Source: Nonomuraea turcica (GTDB lineage Bacteria > Actinomycetota > Actinomycetes > Streptosporangiales > Streptosporangiaceae). Taken from it: 64,000 nucleotides of DNA. The translations under genes and the position numbers were made by a program. How positions within the stretch are numbered: the stretch's first letter is position 1; each line of letters opens with the position of its first letter. Below are positions 54,269 through 62,000 of this stretch, piece after piece. The stretch spans positions 310,001 to 374,000 of the forward strand of contig NZ_JAUZQF010000009.1 in the NCBI RefSeq assembly GCF_030718205.1, in the 5' to 3' direction. The notes beneath the pieces were generated by a model. The model was not told the origin of the DNA. It worked only from the letters and a program-made list of their open reading frames with translations, and did no database searches.

Positions 54269-54619
54269 ATGGACGTTTTCCTCTGGATCGTGCAGATCCT
54301 GCTCGGCGTCGCCTTCGTCCTCTCGGGGATCGGCAAGTTCGTACCGCTCAGCGAGCGGATGCGGCAGCAGCAGGCGTACCGGCAGGACTTCACCGGCGCG
54401 CAGCTCAAGGGCATCGGGGCACTGGAGGTGCTCGGCGGGATCGGCGTGGTGCTGCCCTGGGCCACCGGGATCACCCCTGTCCTCACCCCGCTCGCGGCCG
54501 CCGGGCTCGGGCTCATCATGATCGGTGCCGCCCTGGTGCACCGGAGGCGGAAGGAGCCTTTCACGGTTAATCTGGTCTTGCTGGCGATGGCCGTCGTCGT
54601 GGTGGCGGGACGCATCTGA
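54269..54619 (+). CDS. DoxX-family membrane protein
   Basis: 116 residues with four hydrophobic segments: WIVQILLGVAFVLSGIGKF, LEVLGGIGVVLPWATGI, LTPLAAAGLGLIMIGAAL and VLLAMAVVVVAG. DoxX/DoxD-like proteins are linked to redox or thiol stress, and many are controlled by MarR-type sensors. ATG at 54269, directly preceded by operator-like DNA. The marR gene follows 13 bp after the stop, same strand. Confidence 0.9.
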   Translation: MDVFLWIVQILLGVAFVLSGIGKFVPLSERMRQQQAYRQDFTGAQLKGIGALEVLGGIGVVLPWATGITPVLTPLAAAGLGLIMIGAALVHRRRKEPFTVNLVLLAMAVVVVAGRI

Positions 54620-54632
54620 CCGTGGGGGTTCG

Positions 54633-55091
54633 TTGGTCGAAGGGCTCGGCGAGGACGAGCAGCGGGCGTGGCAGGGTCTGCTCGCGGTCATGCTCGTCGG
54701 CATCCCGCAGGTGGAGCGCACCTTCCGGGCTCACGGCCTGGTCCACATCGAATATGGGCTGCTCAACGCCCTGACCAGGCAACCGCTCCGGCTGAGCGAC
54801 CTGGCGACCGTGGGCAACGTGTCGATCAGCCGGCTCAGCCATCGGGTCAGCAAGCTCGTCGAGCGCGGGTACGTACGGCTGCGGCCGGACGCGAGCGACG
54901 GGCGGGCCAGCGTGGCGGAGATTACCGATGCGGGGCGCGCGGTCATCGCGCAGATCGCCCCTCACCATGCACAGGCTCTTCGTGAGGTCCTCTTCGACCA
55001 CCTGACGCCGGAGCAGACGGCCGCCCTGGCCGACGCCATGCAGGTCGTCGGCACCAAACTCGGCGCCTGCCTCGACGGCCGCCCGCACTGA
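54633..55091 (+). CDS. MarR-family transcriptional regulator
   Basis: 152 residues. Winged helix-turn-helix with HIEYGLLNALTRQPLRLSDL, TVGNVSISRLSHRVSKLVER and GYVRLRPDASDGRASVAEIT (the wing). TTG at 54633 preceded by GTGGGGG. No conserved sensing Cys is visible in the N-terminal helix. It is the second gene of the doxX operon and probably binds the CTTGAAG sites upstream of doxX. The following 272-bp gap (55092-55363) contains no gene until the direct-repeat element at 55331. Confidence 0.92.
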   Translation: MVEGLGEDEQRAWQGLLAVMLVGIPQVERTFRAHGLVHIEYGLLNALTRQPLRLSDLATVGNVSISRLSHRVSKLVERGYVRLRPDASDGRASVAEITDAGRAVIAQIAPHHAQALREVLFDHLTPEQTAALADAMQVVGTKLGACLDGRPH

Positions 55092-55330
55092 CCGCCGACC
55101 TGAGCGCCTGGAGCCGGTGAACTGGGGTCAATTCCAGACTGAGTACCTCCGCGTAAAGGTCGAGCGTTTCCATGCCCGTGCGGACGCGGCCGACACAGCG
55201 CGAGCACCTAGCGGTGGCCAATGCTTATACCCAGTGTGAAGATCCTCCACCGTACGGCCCGCAGCAGAAGACCGAAGCCGCGGGACCGCCTTGACGAGAG
55301 CTCGTCCAAGATGCACGATCGCGATTGCTA

Positions 55331-55354
55331 GCAAACTGCGGCAAACTCCTGGAG
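55331..55354 (+). promoter_or_regulatory. GCAAACT direct-repeat element, copy 1
   Basis: GCAAACT at 55331 and again at 55341 (10-bp period, one helical turn), followed by CCTGGAG. It lies 10 bp before the ATG at 55364, and its CTGGAG also serves as the ribosome-binding site. A second copy, identical at 21 of 24 positions, is at 57104-57127. Confidence 0.7.
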
Positions 55355-55363
55355 AGGTCCGGC

Positions 55364-55746
55364 ATGAAACTACGGTTCCTCGGCAAAGACAGCGCGTCGG
55401 CCGGCGGCGACTCACCAACCCTCTACGCCACCGACCGGAACAGCTTCGTCATTCAGGGATGGATCGTCCCCACGCCCGACGCCCAGCCCGCGGATCAGAC
55501 CCGGGTTGAGGTCCCCTTCAACCTCTTCGCGCACTTCGCCAAGGATGGTCTCCACCGGGTCACCCCCCGCCATGGCGGCCCCATCGTCCATGTCAGCGAT
55601 CATCAGACCTGTATCGTCCAGGGAACCATCGTCACCGATCCGGACGCCTCTCACAGATGCGTATCCCCGCTCACGAGAGCTGCGTGGAGCTCCCTCGCGA
55701 CGCCGTCGCTGCTCTCCAGGAAGGAACCGATGCAGCTCACGCCTGA
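55364..55746 (+). pseudogene. Small duplicated-domain protein associated with DUF6879, frameshifted
   Basis: ATG 55364 starts MKLRFLGKDS and a first module with SPTLYATDRNSFVIQGWIV ending at VEVPFNLFAHF. A second similar module follows (QTCIVQGTIVTDPDA). In the original frame it then turns into unrelated residues and runs on into the next gene, whereas one frame over it continues as MRIPAHESCVELPRDAVAAL to a stop at 55746, the expected ending. Inserting one C near 55646-55648 restores DPDALSQMRIPAHES. The intact form would overlap the DUF6879 start by 17 bases. This is either a real frameshift or a base error. The protein family is of unknown function. Confidence 0.7.
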
Positions 55747-56257
55747 ACAGCGCGACGAGCTGTTCGACACCTTCGCGCAGCAGGCGTTCCACTTGGAACT
55801 GCGCGACCACTACGGGGTGCCGAACGAGGCGGACCCTTTCATGCGGTGGCAGTGGGGGGAGCCCGACGATCTCGAATGGTTCCAGCCGTGGCTGGCCAGG
55901 GTCCGGCGTGCGGCAGAGGCCGGCCGTACCGTACGTCGCGTGCGGGTGGTAACGGAGCCGGTGACCGACTACATCCGATGGGAGTACACCGTGGCCACGC
56001 CTCCAACCCTGGAGGCGGGAGAGGACATACGCTGGCTGCCGCGCCACATGGTTCCCGCAGATGTGGTGTTCCCTCTGAGCGGGCGAGACTGGTGGTTGTT
56101 CGATGATCAGTTGCTCGCGGTCGGCAGGTTCGACGATGATGGCCGCGTGCTCGGCTCAGATCTGGTCACGACGCCCGCGATCGTCGCGGACTGCGTCGCG
56201 CTCCGCGACAAGCTGTGGTCGGCGGGTATCCCGCATCACGAGTTCAAGCTCACCTGA
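55730..56257 (+). CDS. DUF6879-family protein
   Basis: 175 residues. MQLTPEQRDELFDTFAQQAF, then HLELRDHYGVPNEADPFMRW, VRRVRVVTEPVTDYIRWEY, EDIRWLPRHM and DWWLFDDQLL are the conserved DUF6879 pattern of actinomycetes. Function unknown; it is usually encoded beside an XRE regulator, as here. ATG at 55730 with AGGAAGGA upstream. The frame continues open upstream into the preceding gene only because that gene is frameshifted. Confidence 0.9.
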   Translation: MQLTPEQRDELFDTFAQQAFHLELRDHYGVPNEADPFMRWQWGEPDDLEWFQPWLARVRRAAEAGRTVRRVRVVTEPVTDYIRWEYTVATPPTLEAGEDIRWLPRHMVPADVVFPLSGRDWWLFDDQLLAVGRFDDDGRVLGSDLVTTPAIVADCVALRDKLWSAGIPHHEFKLT

Positions 56258-56262
56258 TCCCT

Positions 56263-57102
56263 GTGTCGACCGAAGCACAGCGAGCACGCGAGAACCTAGG
56301 CGCCCGGCTGCGTGATCTCCGCAAGGAAGCGGGGCTCACCGGGCGGGCGCTCGCCGCGCTCGCCGGGTGGCAGCTCTCGAAGGTGAGCAAAATCGAGCAC
56401 GGCAAGCAGAATGCGACCGCTGAAGACGTCCGCACGTGGTGCCACCACTGCAACGCCGAGTCTCGAGCAGCCGACCTTGTCGCGTCCGTGCGGAACATCG
56501 AAACCCTATGGACGGAGTGGCGTCGCGCACTCCATGCGGGTACCCGCCTACGGCAGCGCCGCTCGCTGGACCTGTACGAGAAGACGCACATATTCCGCGT
56601 CTACAACCCGAACATGATCTGGGGTACTTTGCAGACCGCGGAGTACGCCGAGACGATCCTGCGCCAACTCGTCAGCTTCTTGGATGACGTTCCTGACGAC
56701 GTCGAGGAAGGTGTGGCGGCTCGCATGGAGCGCCAGCAGTACCTTTACCGCGGCGATCGCCGGTTCAATGTCATCCTCGGCGAGCAGGCGCTCTACACCA
56801 ACATCGGCGGCGCGGGCGTGATGCGCGGCCAGCTTGACAGGCTCCTGGCCGTCATGACGCTGCCGCGGCTGAGTCTGGGCATCATCCCGGCCCGGGCGCC
56901 GTATGAGATCTGGCCCGGGGACATGTTCATCATGTTCGACGACCGGATGGTGATGCTGGAGACGTACTCGGCGGAGCTGACCATCACCGAGCCGAACGAG
57001 ATCGCCGCATACGGCAAGGCGTTCGCCCTGCTCCAACGGTCGGCGGTGTACGGGGACCTCGCCCGCCGCCTCATCATGGAGGCTCTCGCCCAGCTCGTTT
57101 GA
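56263..57102 (+). CDS. XRE-family regulator, Scr1/DUF5753 type
   Basis: 279 residues. Helix-turn-helix at ~10-65 (LGARLRDLRKEAGLTGRALA, LAGWQLSKVSKIEHGKQNAT), then the DUF5753 domain (HIFRVYNPNMIWGTLQTAEY, RFNVILGEQALYTNIGG, RLSLGIIPARAPYEIWPGDM). Proteins of this class work with DUF397 or DUF6879 partners in antibiotic-production and development control. GTG 56263 is chosen by family N-termini; no ribosome-binding site is clear. It lies 5 bp after the DUF6879 gene. The gene ends at the second GCAAACT element. Confidence 0.93.
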   Translation: MSTEAQRARENLGARLRDLRKEAGLTGRALAALAGWQLSKVSKIEHGKQNATAEDVRTWCHHCNAESRAADLVASVRNIETLWTEWRRALHAGTRLRQRRSLDLYEKTHIFRVYNPNMIWGTLQTAEYAETILRQLVSFLDDVPDDVEEGVAARMERQQYLYRGDRRFNVILGEQALYTNIGGAGVMRGQLDRLLAVMTLPRLSLGIIPARAPYEIWPGDMFIMFDDRMVMLETYSAELTITEPNEIAAYGKAFALLQRSAVYGDLARRLIMEALAQLV

Positions 57103-57103
57103 A

Positions 57104-57127
57104 GCAAACTGAAGCAAACTTCTGGAG
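57104..57127 (+). promoter_or_regulatory. GCAAACT direct-repeat element, copy 2
   Basis: GCAAACT at 57104 and 57114 followed by TCTGGAG, 21 of 24 bases identical to the copy at 55331. It starts right after the XRE stop and precedes the three-gene micro-operon (first ATG 57160). A preceding partial GAAGCAAACT shift makes the repeat slightly longer here. Confidence 0.7.
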
Positions 57128-57159
57128 TTTTCTCTCGCAGTAGCTTTACCGTCCTGGAC

Positions 57160-57354
57160 ATGGGCAGTCACGGGTCCAAGCCCCCAAGATCTCCCGCCCG
57201 CGCGGGCGCTATGAGCAGGTCTGTCGGCGCCGACGCGACTCGGCACCAGCAGGCCGGACATCACATCCCGGGGTTCCGCGCCGTCCGGGATCGGCCGGAC
57301 AGCGCCTGGGCGGCCGTCCACAAGCGGATCCATAACCGCGAGGCCGGCCAATGA
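57160..57354 (+). CDS. Small hypothetical protein, first gene of micro-operon
   Basis: 64 residues, basic and rich in Arg, Ala and His (GSHGSKPPRSPARAGAMSRS, PDSAWAAVHKRIHNREAGQ). No family recognised. Coding status rests on its ATG 33 bp after the direct-repeat element and on the ATGA overlap with the next gene. Confidence 0.55.
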   Translation: MGSHGSKPPRSPARAGAMSRSVGADATRHQQAGHHIPGFRAVRDRPDSAWAAVHKRIHNREAGQ

Positions 57355-57599
57355 GCGTAGACGACCGTTTGTACTCCTGGTCCGCGCGAAATGGGCGCGG
57401 AGGTGGTGCGTGCGGCGTGACCAGCGATCGGGACCGCGCCTCAGAGCACCTGGACCGAGCTCTGCATGCTCTTGCGCCAGGAGCTCACGGCTTCATCCAA
57501 CTGGTACGCCTGGATCGGCACGCCCGTAAGCCGTCCTACATCTACGGGACTGTCATCGTGTGCCTGCGGTGCGACACGTCCGGGGAGGCGCAGCTGTGA
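57351..57599 (+). CDS. Small hypothetical protein, second gene of micro-operon
   Basis: 82 residues. RASEHLDRALHALAPGAHGF, then IQLVRLDRHARKPSYIYGTV and a C-terminal CLRCD pair. The ATG overlaps the previous TGA (ATGA) and its TGA overlaps the next GTG (GTGA). No family recognised; the two Cys residues could form a metal-binding knuckle with another protein. Confidence 0.6.
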   Translation: MSVDDRLYSWSARNGRGGGACGVTSDRDRASEHLDRALHALAPGAHGFIQLVRLDRHARKPSYIYGTVIVCLRCDTSGEAQL

Positions 57600-57820
57600 T
57601 CCACCCAGTCGGCGGCATCCCTTGGGAACCACAGCGGCCCGAGAGCGAGTGCGCGTTCTGCGGCACCCGGATCGTCAAGAACCGATACGAGGGGATGGTC
57701 ATCACGGAGCATTGGGACGCGGTCCAGCGTCAGCCCGGCGTGCTGTTCTCGATGCAATGCCCCAACCGGCCACGCCCAGGCACCGCCCCAGGCGCGTACG
57801 ACCCACACGTGCCGCGCTGA
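57596..57820 (+). CDS. Small Cys-containing hypothetical protein, third gene of micro-operon
   Basis: 74 residues from GTG 57596. ESECAFCGTRIVKNRYEGMV carries a CxxC pair, a later MQCPN adds a third Cys, and ITEHWDAVQ a His, so a zinc-ribbon-like fold is likely. Function unknown. Overlapping start and stop codons tie the three genes together. It is followed by about 560 bp without a gene. Confidence 0.65.
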   Translation: MIHPVGGIPWEPQRPESECAFCGTRIVKNRYEGMVITEHWDAVQRQPGVLFSMQCPNRPRPGTAPGAYDPHVPR

Positions 57821-58381
57821 GACAGCCTCGCCCGCTGACTGACCTTGCCCACGCGGGCCGAGACGGTGGCCCTGCACCACGTCCGCCCTGCCCTGCCGGG
57901 CGGGCTTCCGCCGCACGCGTGCAAGCCGCCCTGCGAACGCCAGTGCACACCAGGCAGGGGCCCGTCCGTCATCCAGCCGACGACGGCGTCGCTCATCCGC
58001 AGGGTGGCCGGCCTGAACGGCGGCAGCCACGGCCGGGGCATCAGAGCGGCGGCGTCGTCACCGTGGCGCAACTCAAGGAGGTAGCCGCGGTTAAACTAGG
58101 CGGCGTCACTGGGGCACGGGCGTCGCCAGATGGGTGTCGTCGGTGCTCGGTGAGGTCACCGTCCAAGTCGGCGACAGATCCAAGCTGATCTGCGCTCCTG
58201 AAGCTGTCGCATGTGCTGCACGTCGATGCGAACACAACCAAGATCGGGCGATACGGCCCTGGCTGACGTGGCGGCCAGCCGGTCGACCCTCGCTGGCCTG
58301 GGTGAGTGCTCTCGCCAGGGCGTCAACTCCCTTGGAGTGCTGTCGCAATCTTCGGGCGTGTGTCGCGCGGCAGAGCGCCCA
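57821..58381. other. 561-bp stretch without a supportable gene
   Basis: Short frames occur on both strands but none has start, ribosome-binding site and consistent codon bias. Fragments such as LSHVLHVDANTTKIGRYGPG (plus strand, near 58200-58265, ending in a stop) read like protein remnants, so this may be gene decay between the micro-operon and the toxin locus. Confidence 0.5.
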
Positions 58382-58560
58382 TCACGACGCAACGGGGCCC
58401 GAGCTGTGCGACAACAGTTCGAGGTCGGTGGCAAAACAGGCGATTTCCCCATTCGCGGATCGACCGATCCAGGTGGGGCAAAATCCGTCTCCCATTCCGC
58501 AGTCGAAAAACACGATGTTTGCCCCTGTTCGTGGATCGATCAACTCGGCATCTGACCGTT
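58382..58560 (-). pseudogene. DUF4241 protein remnant (C-terminal piece)
   Basis: The minus-strand frame ending at 58382 contains FFDCGMGDGFCPTWIGRSAN followed by GEIACFATDLELL, matching the C-terminal core of DUF4241 proteins. The N-terminal two-thirds of the family are absent, and the codons upstream of about 58560 do not read as the same protein. DUF4241 proteins occur in polymorphic-toxin loci, sometimes as immunity-like genes, so this could be a relic of an earlier immunity gene downstream of the toxin. Confidence 0.5.
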
Positions 58561-58752
58561 GACAGACCGGTACAACAGGATCGTCCGGGTCTCGAACGAA
58601 GTCTCCACACCGCTCTTCTCCAGAAGACCTGATGGACCGTAGCTGGTGATGACGTCTCCGGTCCGACAAGAGCCGTAAAACTGACTGGTTCACGTGCGGA
58701 TTTCGGGGAGCCGGGAGGGTGATATTGCTCCTCGCCTACTCGATAAGCGGTC

Positions 58753-59013
58753 TTACGTTCTTCCGAATTCTCCGAGACTGTCGATGAGGCGTTCTTGTGC
58801 CATACGCAGCTGATCCGCATAATCGGGAGAGAATATTACAGTCAAGCCATGCTCCAGAACGCCCGATATTTTCATTAGCGGCACCCAAACCGCTTTATTC
58901 TCCCCTATTAGTCGGGAAAACTCTGGATTATCTATGACTTGCTCAAGCCAGTCAGATAGAACTAGAGCTTCGTCGGCACTAAAGGTGATCGCGACATTTT
59001 CATTCTGCATCAT
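58753..59013 (-). CDS. Candidate immunity protein for the RHS toxin (unknown family)
   Basis: 86 residues, acidic: VAITFSADEALVLSDWLEQV, NPEFSRLIGENKAVWVPLMK, LTVIFSPDYADQLRMAQERL. No signal or membrane segment. The FSADEALVLxxWL start resembles small uncharacterised proteins of other bacteria. It lies directly downstream of the toxin gene on the same strand, 64 bp from the toxin stop, is distinctly AT-richer than the surrounding genes, and has its own AAGGA ribosome-binding site. Position and size fit an immunity protein that binds the C-terminal nuclease. The known ImmD of colicin D is also about 87 residues, but I see no sequence similarity. Confidence 0.72.
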   Translation of the reverse strand: MMQNENVAITFSADEALVLSDWLEQVIDNPEFSRLIGENKAVWVPLMKISGVLEHGLTVIFSPDYADQLRMAQERLIDSLGEFGRT

Positions 59014-59066
59014 TTATATGTCCTTACATATAAATCGGGCGCCACAGCCAAGGTGTGACGCCCGAT
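59013..59066 (-). promoter_or_regulatory. Two adjacent hairpins between toxin and immunity genes
   Basis: Read on the minus strand. First hairpin: ATCGGGCG (59066-59059) pairs with CGCCCGAT (59041-59034), loop 17 bases, then TTTATAT, a terminator-like unit 12 bases past the toxin stop. Second: TTTATATGT (59034-59026), loop AAGG (59025-59022), ACATATAAA (59021-59013), perfect 9-bp arms. Its loop is the AAGGA ribosome-binding core and its 3' arm ends on the A of the immunity ATG. This could control immunity expression separately from the toxin. Confidence 0.6.
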
Positions 59067-59077
59067 CAGTATATCAG

Positions 59078-62000
59078 CTAGAGCACTCCGCGCTCCAGCA
59101 GATATCTTAGTTGATCACCCGCAGACTGCCATCCTCCCATGTATTCTCCTACCCTTGGCCCGTCCGCGACAAATGACGCGTGCCGCCCGGTGGCCTCGTC
59201 GACGTAATGGACAGCATTCTGACCTCTGAAGGTGCCGCGAATGACCTTGGTTCCAGGATTTTCGACCAATTGCCTGATCGCCTCGATGAAGGCGCCAGCA
59301 TTGGTCTTGTTATACGGACCTTTTATGCCGAACTGTGCCGCGTGCGTGACCCCCTCGTCATCGGCTCGCATGAAATGGTGCGGCACCTTGTCGGCTGATA
59401 TCCACAAGGACCCGCACCCTGGTTTCGTATTGTGGACGAGGACGGCCGTCTCGTCAGCCTTCACGTAGTAGGTTTGGATGCGGTCCACGCTTAGGTTGTA
59501 CATGAACTGGATGTCGTTGAAGGACCGTACCCGAACGACCACTGCCACCGCTCCGTCAGGCGTGCGGAGGATGTCGCCAGGCCGCAAGTTCTCCGCCTCT
59601 ACCCAATCCTTCTGGGATTCATCCCAGAAGGGATGATGCTGAGTAGTATGTACGACCTTGACGCGTTTCCCATCGATTCGGATCTCGACGTCAGCCAGCT
59701 TCTCATCTTGATTGCGGTGAACCGCGATGACTTCTTTGACGCTGGTCTCACCTGTCTCAGGATCAGTGGCCGTTACCTTGTCACCGACCTTGATATCCTC
59801 GATGTTCTTTTGGGTGCCGTCACCCATGAGGACCTTGGTGCCTGCCGCAAAGCTATTCAGGCAAGGAATTGCCGTCGCCTTACTGCCGGATCTGGCAGCA
59901 GCTCCCGCCCTGACAGCTTCGCCTTCTGGCGCGACTAATAGGGTTAGTGCCTGGGTTCCCCAGTATCCGGTCTTGAATTCCCCACTGTCGGTGTCCACCC
60001 CGAAGAATTGCATGGGGTACTTCGGAAGGTCGCTCCAGTCCGGTACAACGGCGTGGCATATTATGCAGGTCAGGTCCCAGCCTGCCTGGTAGATGCCCAT
60101 GGCCGAGTCACGGGAGCCATCCCAGAAACCCTTGGACTTCTTGGGCGTGGGACGAGGATTGCAATTGACCTTCGCGCACGGGTCTCCGGCAGGCCGGTAA
60201 CCGGGTGCGCCGGGCACCTTTTCGGGCTTGATATCGCCGCTGGCCGAGCGGCGTCCGGTGTTGCAGAACTCTCCTGGCGTGCATCCTGCGTGACCGTCGA
60301 GTTCGATGATGTTGATGGGGTTGCCGCCGGTGAAGGCGTAGCGGTTGGCGGTCCAGGGGTCGAGGCCGAGGCTCAGGTCGTTGAGGGCGCCGTTGTAGGT
60401 GTCGAGGTTGAGGAAGCGGTTGAGGCCGGGGTTGTAGTCGCGGAACCCCATGTCGTACATGCCGGTGGAGTTGTCCCAGCGCTTGGCGTTGAAGCGGTAG
60501 GGGTTGTACTCCTCTTTGGCGGTGGGGTCGACGGGGTCGGGTTTGTCGACGCCGGTGAAGAGTTTATCGTCGTTCTTGCCGTAGGCGGTGTAGCCGTAGG
60601 TGGCCCGGGTGTCGCCCGCCTCCGAGGTGATCTGTTCGACGTCAGTGTGCGGGTTGTAGCCGTAGTACGAGGACTCCTCCGTGCTGTCGGCCTTCACCTT
60701 GACCTGCGACAAACGCTCGCCCCACGGCGAATATTGGAAGGACTTGGTGAGCTTGCCGGCCACCTCTTCGTCCAGGACCTCTGCCGACAGGCCGAGGTAG
60801 GAGTAGGCGGTGGTCTTGGCGTTGGCGGTGCCTTCCTTTTCAGTCTTCGACGTGGTCCGGTCGAGCGGGTCGTAGGTGTAGCTGGTCACCGTGCTGGTGA
60901 CGCCGTCGCCGCCGAGTTTTTCGTGCTTGGTGACGTGGTCGAAGCCGTCGTAGGTGTACTTCTCCTGGGTTTTGCCGCCGCCTTGGATGGTGCGCAGTCG
61001 GCCGTAGGGGTCGTAGGTGTAGGTGCTGGTGGCTCCGTTGGTGGCGGAGGTCATCAGGCGGTTGCGGTCGTAGGTGAAGGTGGTCTTCTTGCCGAGGACC
61101 TCTTCCCAGACGTTGCTGTTGGCGTCGTGGGAGTAGGTTTCGGTCTCGGCCGTTCCGCCGCTGGTGGGGGTTTTGACTGTTTTGGCGATGCGGTCGCGGG
61201 GGTCGTAGGTGTAGGCGTAGGTGTGATCGAGGTAGGCGCCGGGGTTGTCGGCGTTCTGGATCTTTGCGTGGTCGCTTGAGCGGTGCAGGTTGCCCTGGTA
61301 GCCGATGGTGTGCTCAGAGACGACGGTGGCGTTGGGCTTCTTCTCGATGGAGTGTTGTAGCACGCCGGACAGGAAGTAGCCGTAGGTGACGGTGTTGCCG
61401 TTGGCCTTCGTCTCGGTGAAGCGTTCACCGCGCTTGGTGTAGGTGTAGCGGGTGGTCTTCGGCGCAGTGTCGGTGACCGATTTCTTGTTGACGACCTCGT
61501 TGACCAGGTCACGCACGTCGTAACCGTAGGTGGCCACCGTCTTGTCATGAGTGCGCGTGGTGACGGCGCTGTTTTCGTTGTAGGCGTAGCTGGTGGTGTT
61601 CTTCAGCGTGCCGTTGAGGAACTCCTTGATCGTGTCGATCTGGTTGAGGTTGGTGTAGGCGACGTCCCACACGTCGATCTTGGCGGTCGGGGACTTGTCC
61701 TCGATCTTGGTGAGGTTGGCGTTGGGGTCGTAGGTGTAGGCGAAGTCCTTCTTCTCGGCGTCGGACTCGCCGGTGTTGTCGCGGACCAGCTTGACCGCAT
61801 CGGCCGCCACCGTGCCGTTGGCGGCGTCGGTGAGAGTGACGCTGTGGGTGGTGCCGGCGGTGAAGGTGTAGCTGCCCAGCTCGACCCAGGTGCCGGGGTT
61901 TTGGGTCTGGTCGACGGTGACGCCGGCCTCGCCGCCCTGGTGCTTGACCGTGTACTTGGCGTTGGTGGCCGTCGCGCCGGTCGGGTACTGAACCTGCACC

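Noticed and set aside
55364..56257. A natural 297-residue fusion of the small module protein with DUF6879
   Set aside because: The family ending is visible one frame over and DUF6879 has its own ribosome-binding site, so a one-base loss is the simpler explanation.
57821..58752. Transposase or insertion sequence between the micro-operon and the toxin locus
   Set aside because: No terminal inverted repeats, target duplication or DDE-like motif could be found; only short remnants.
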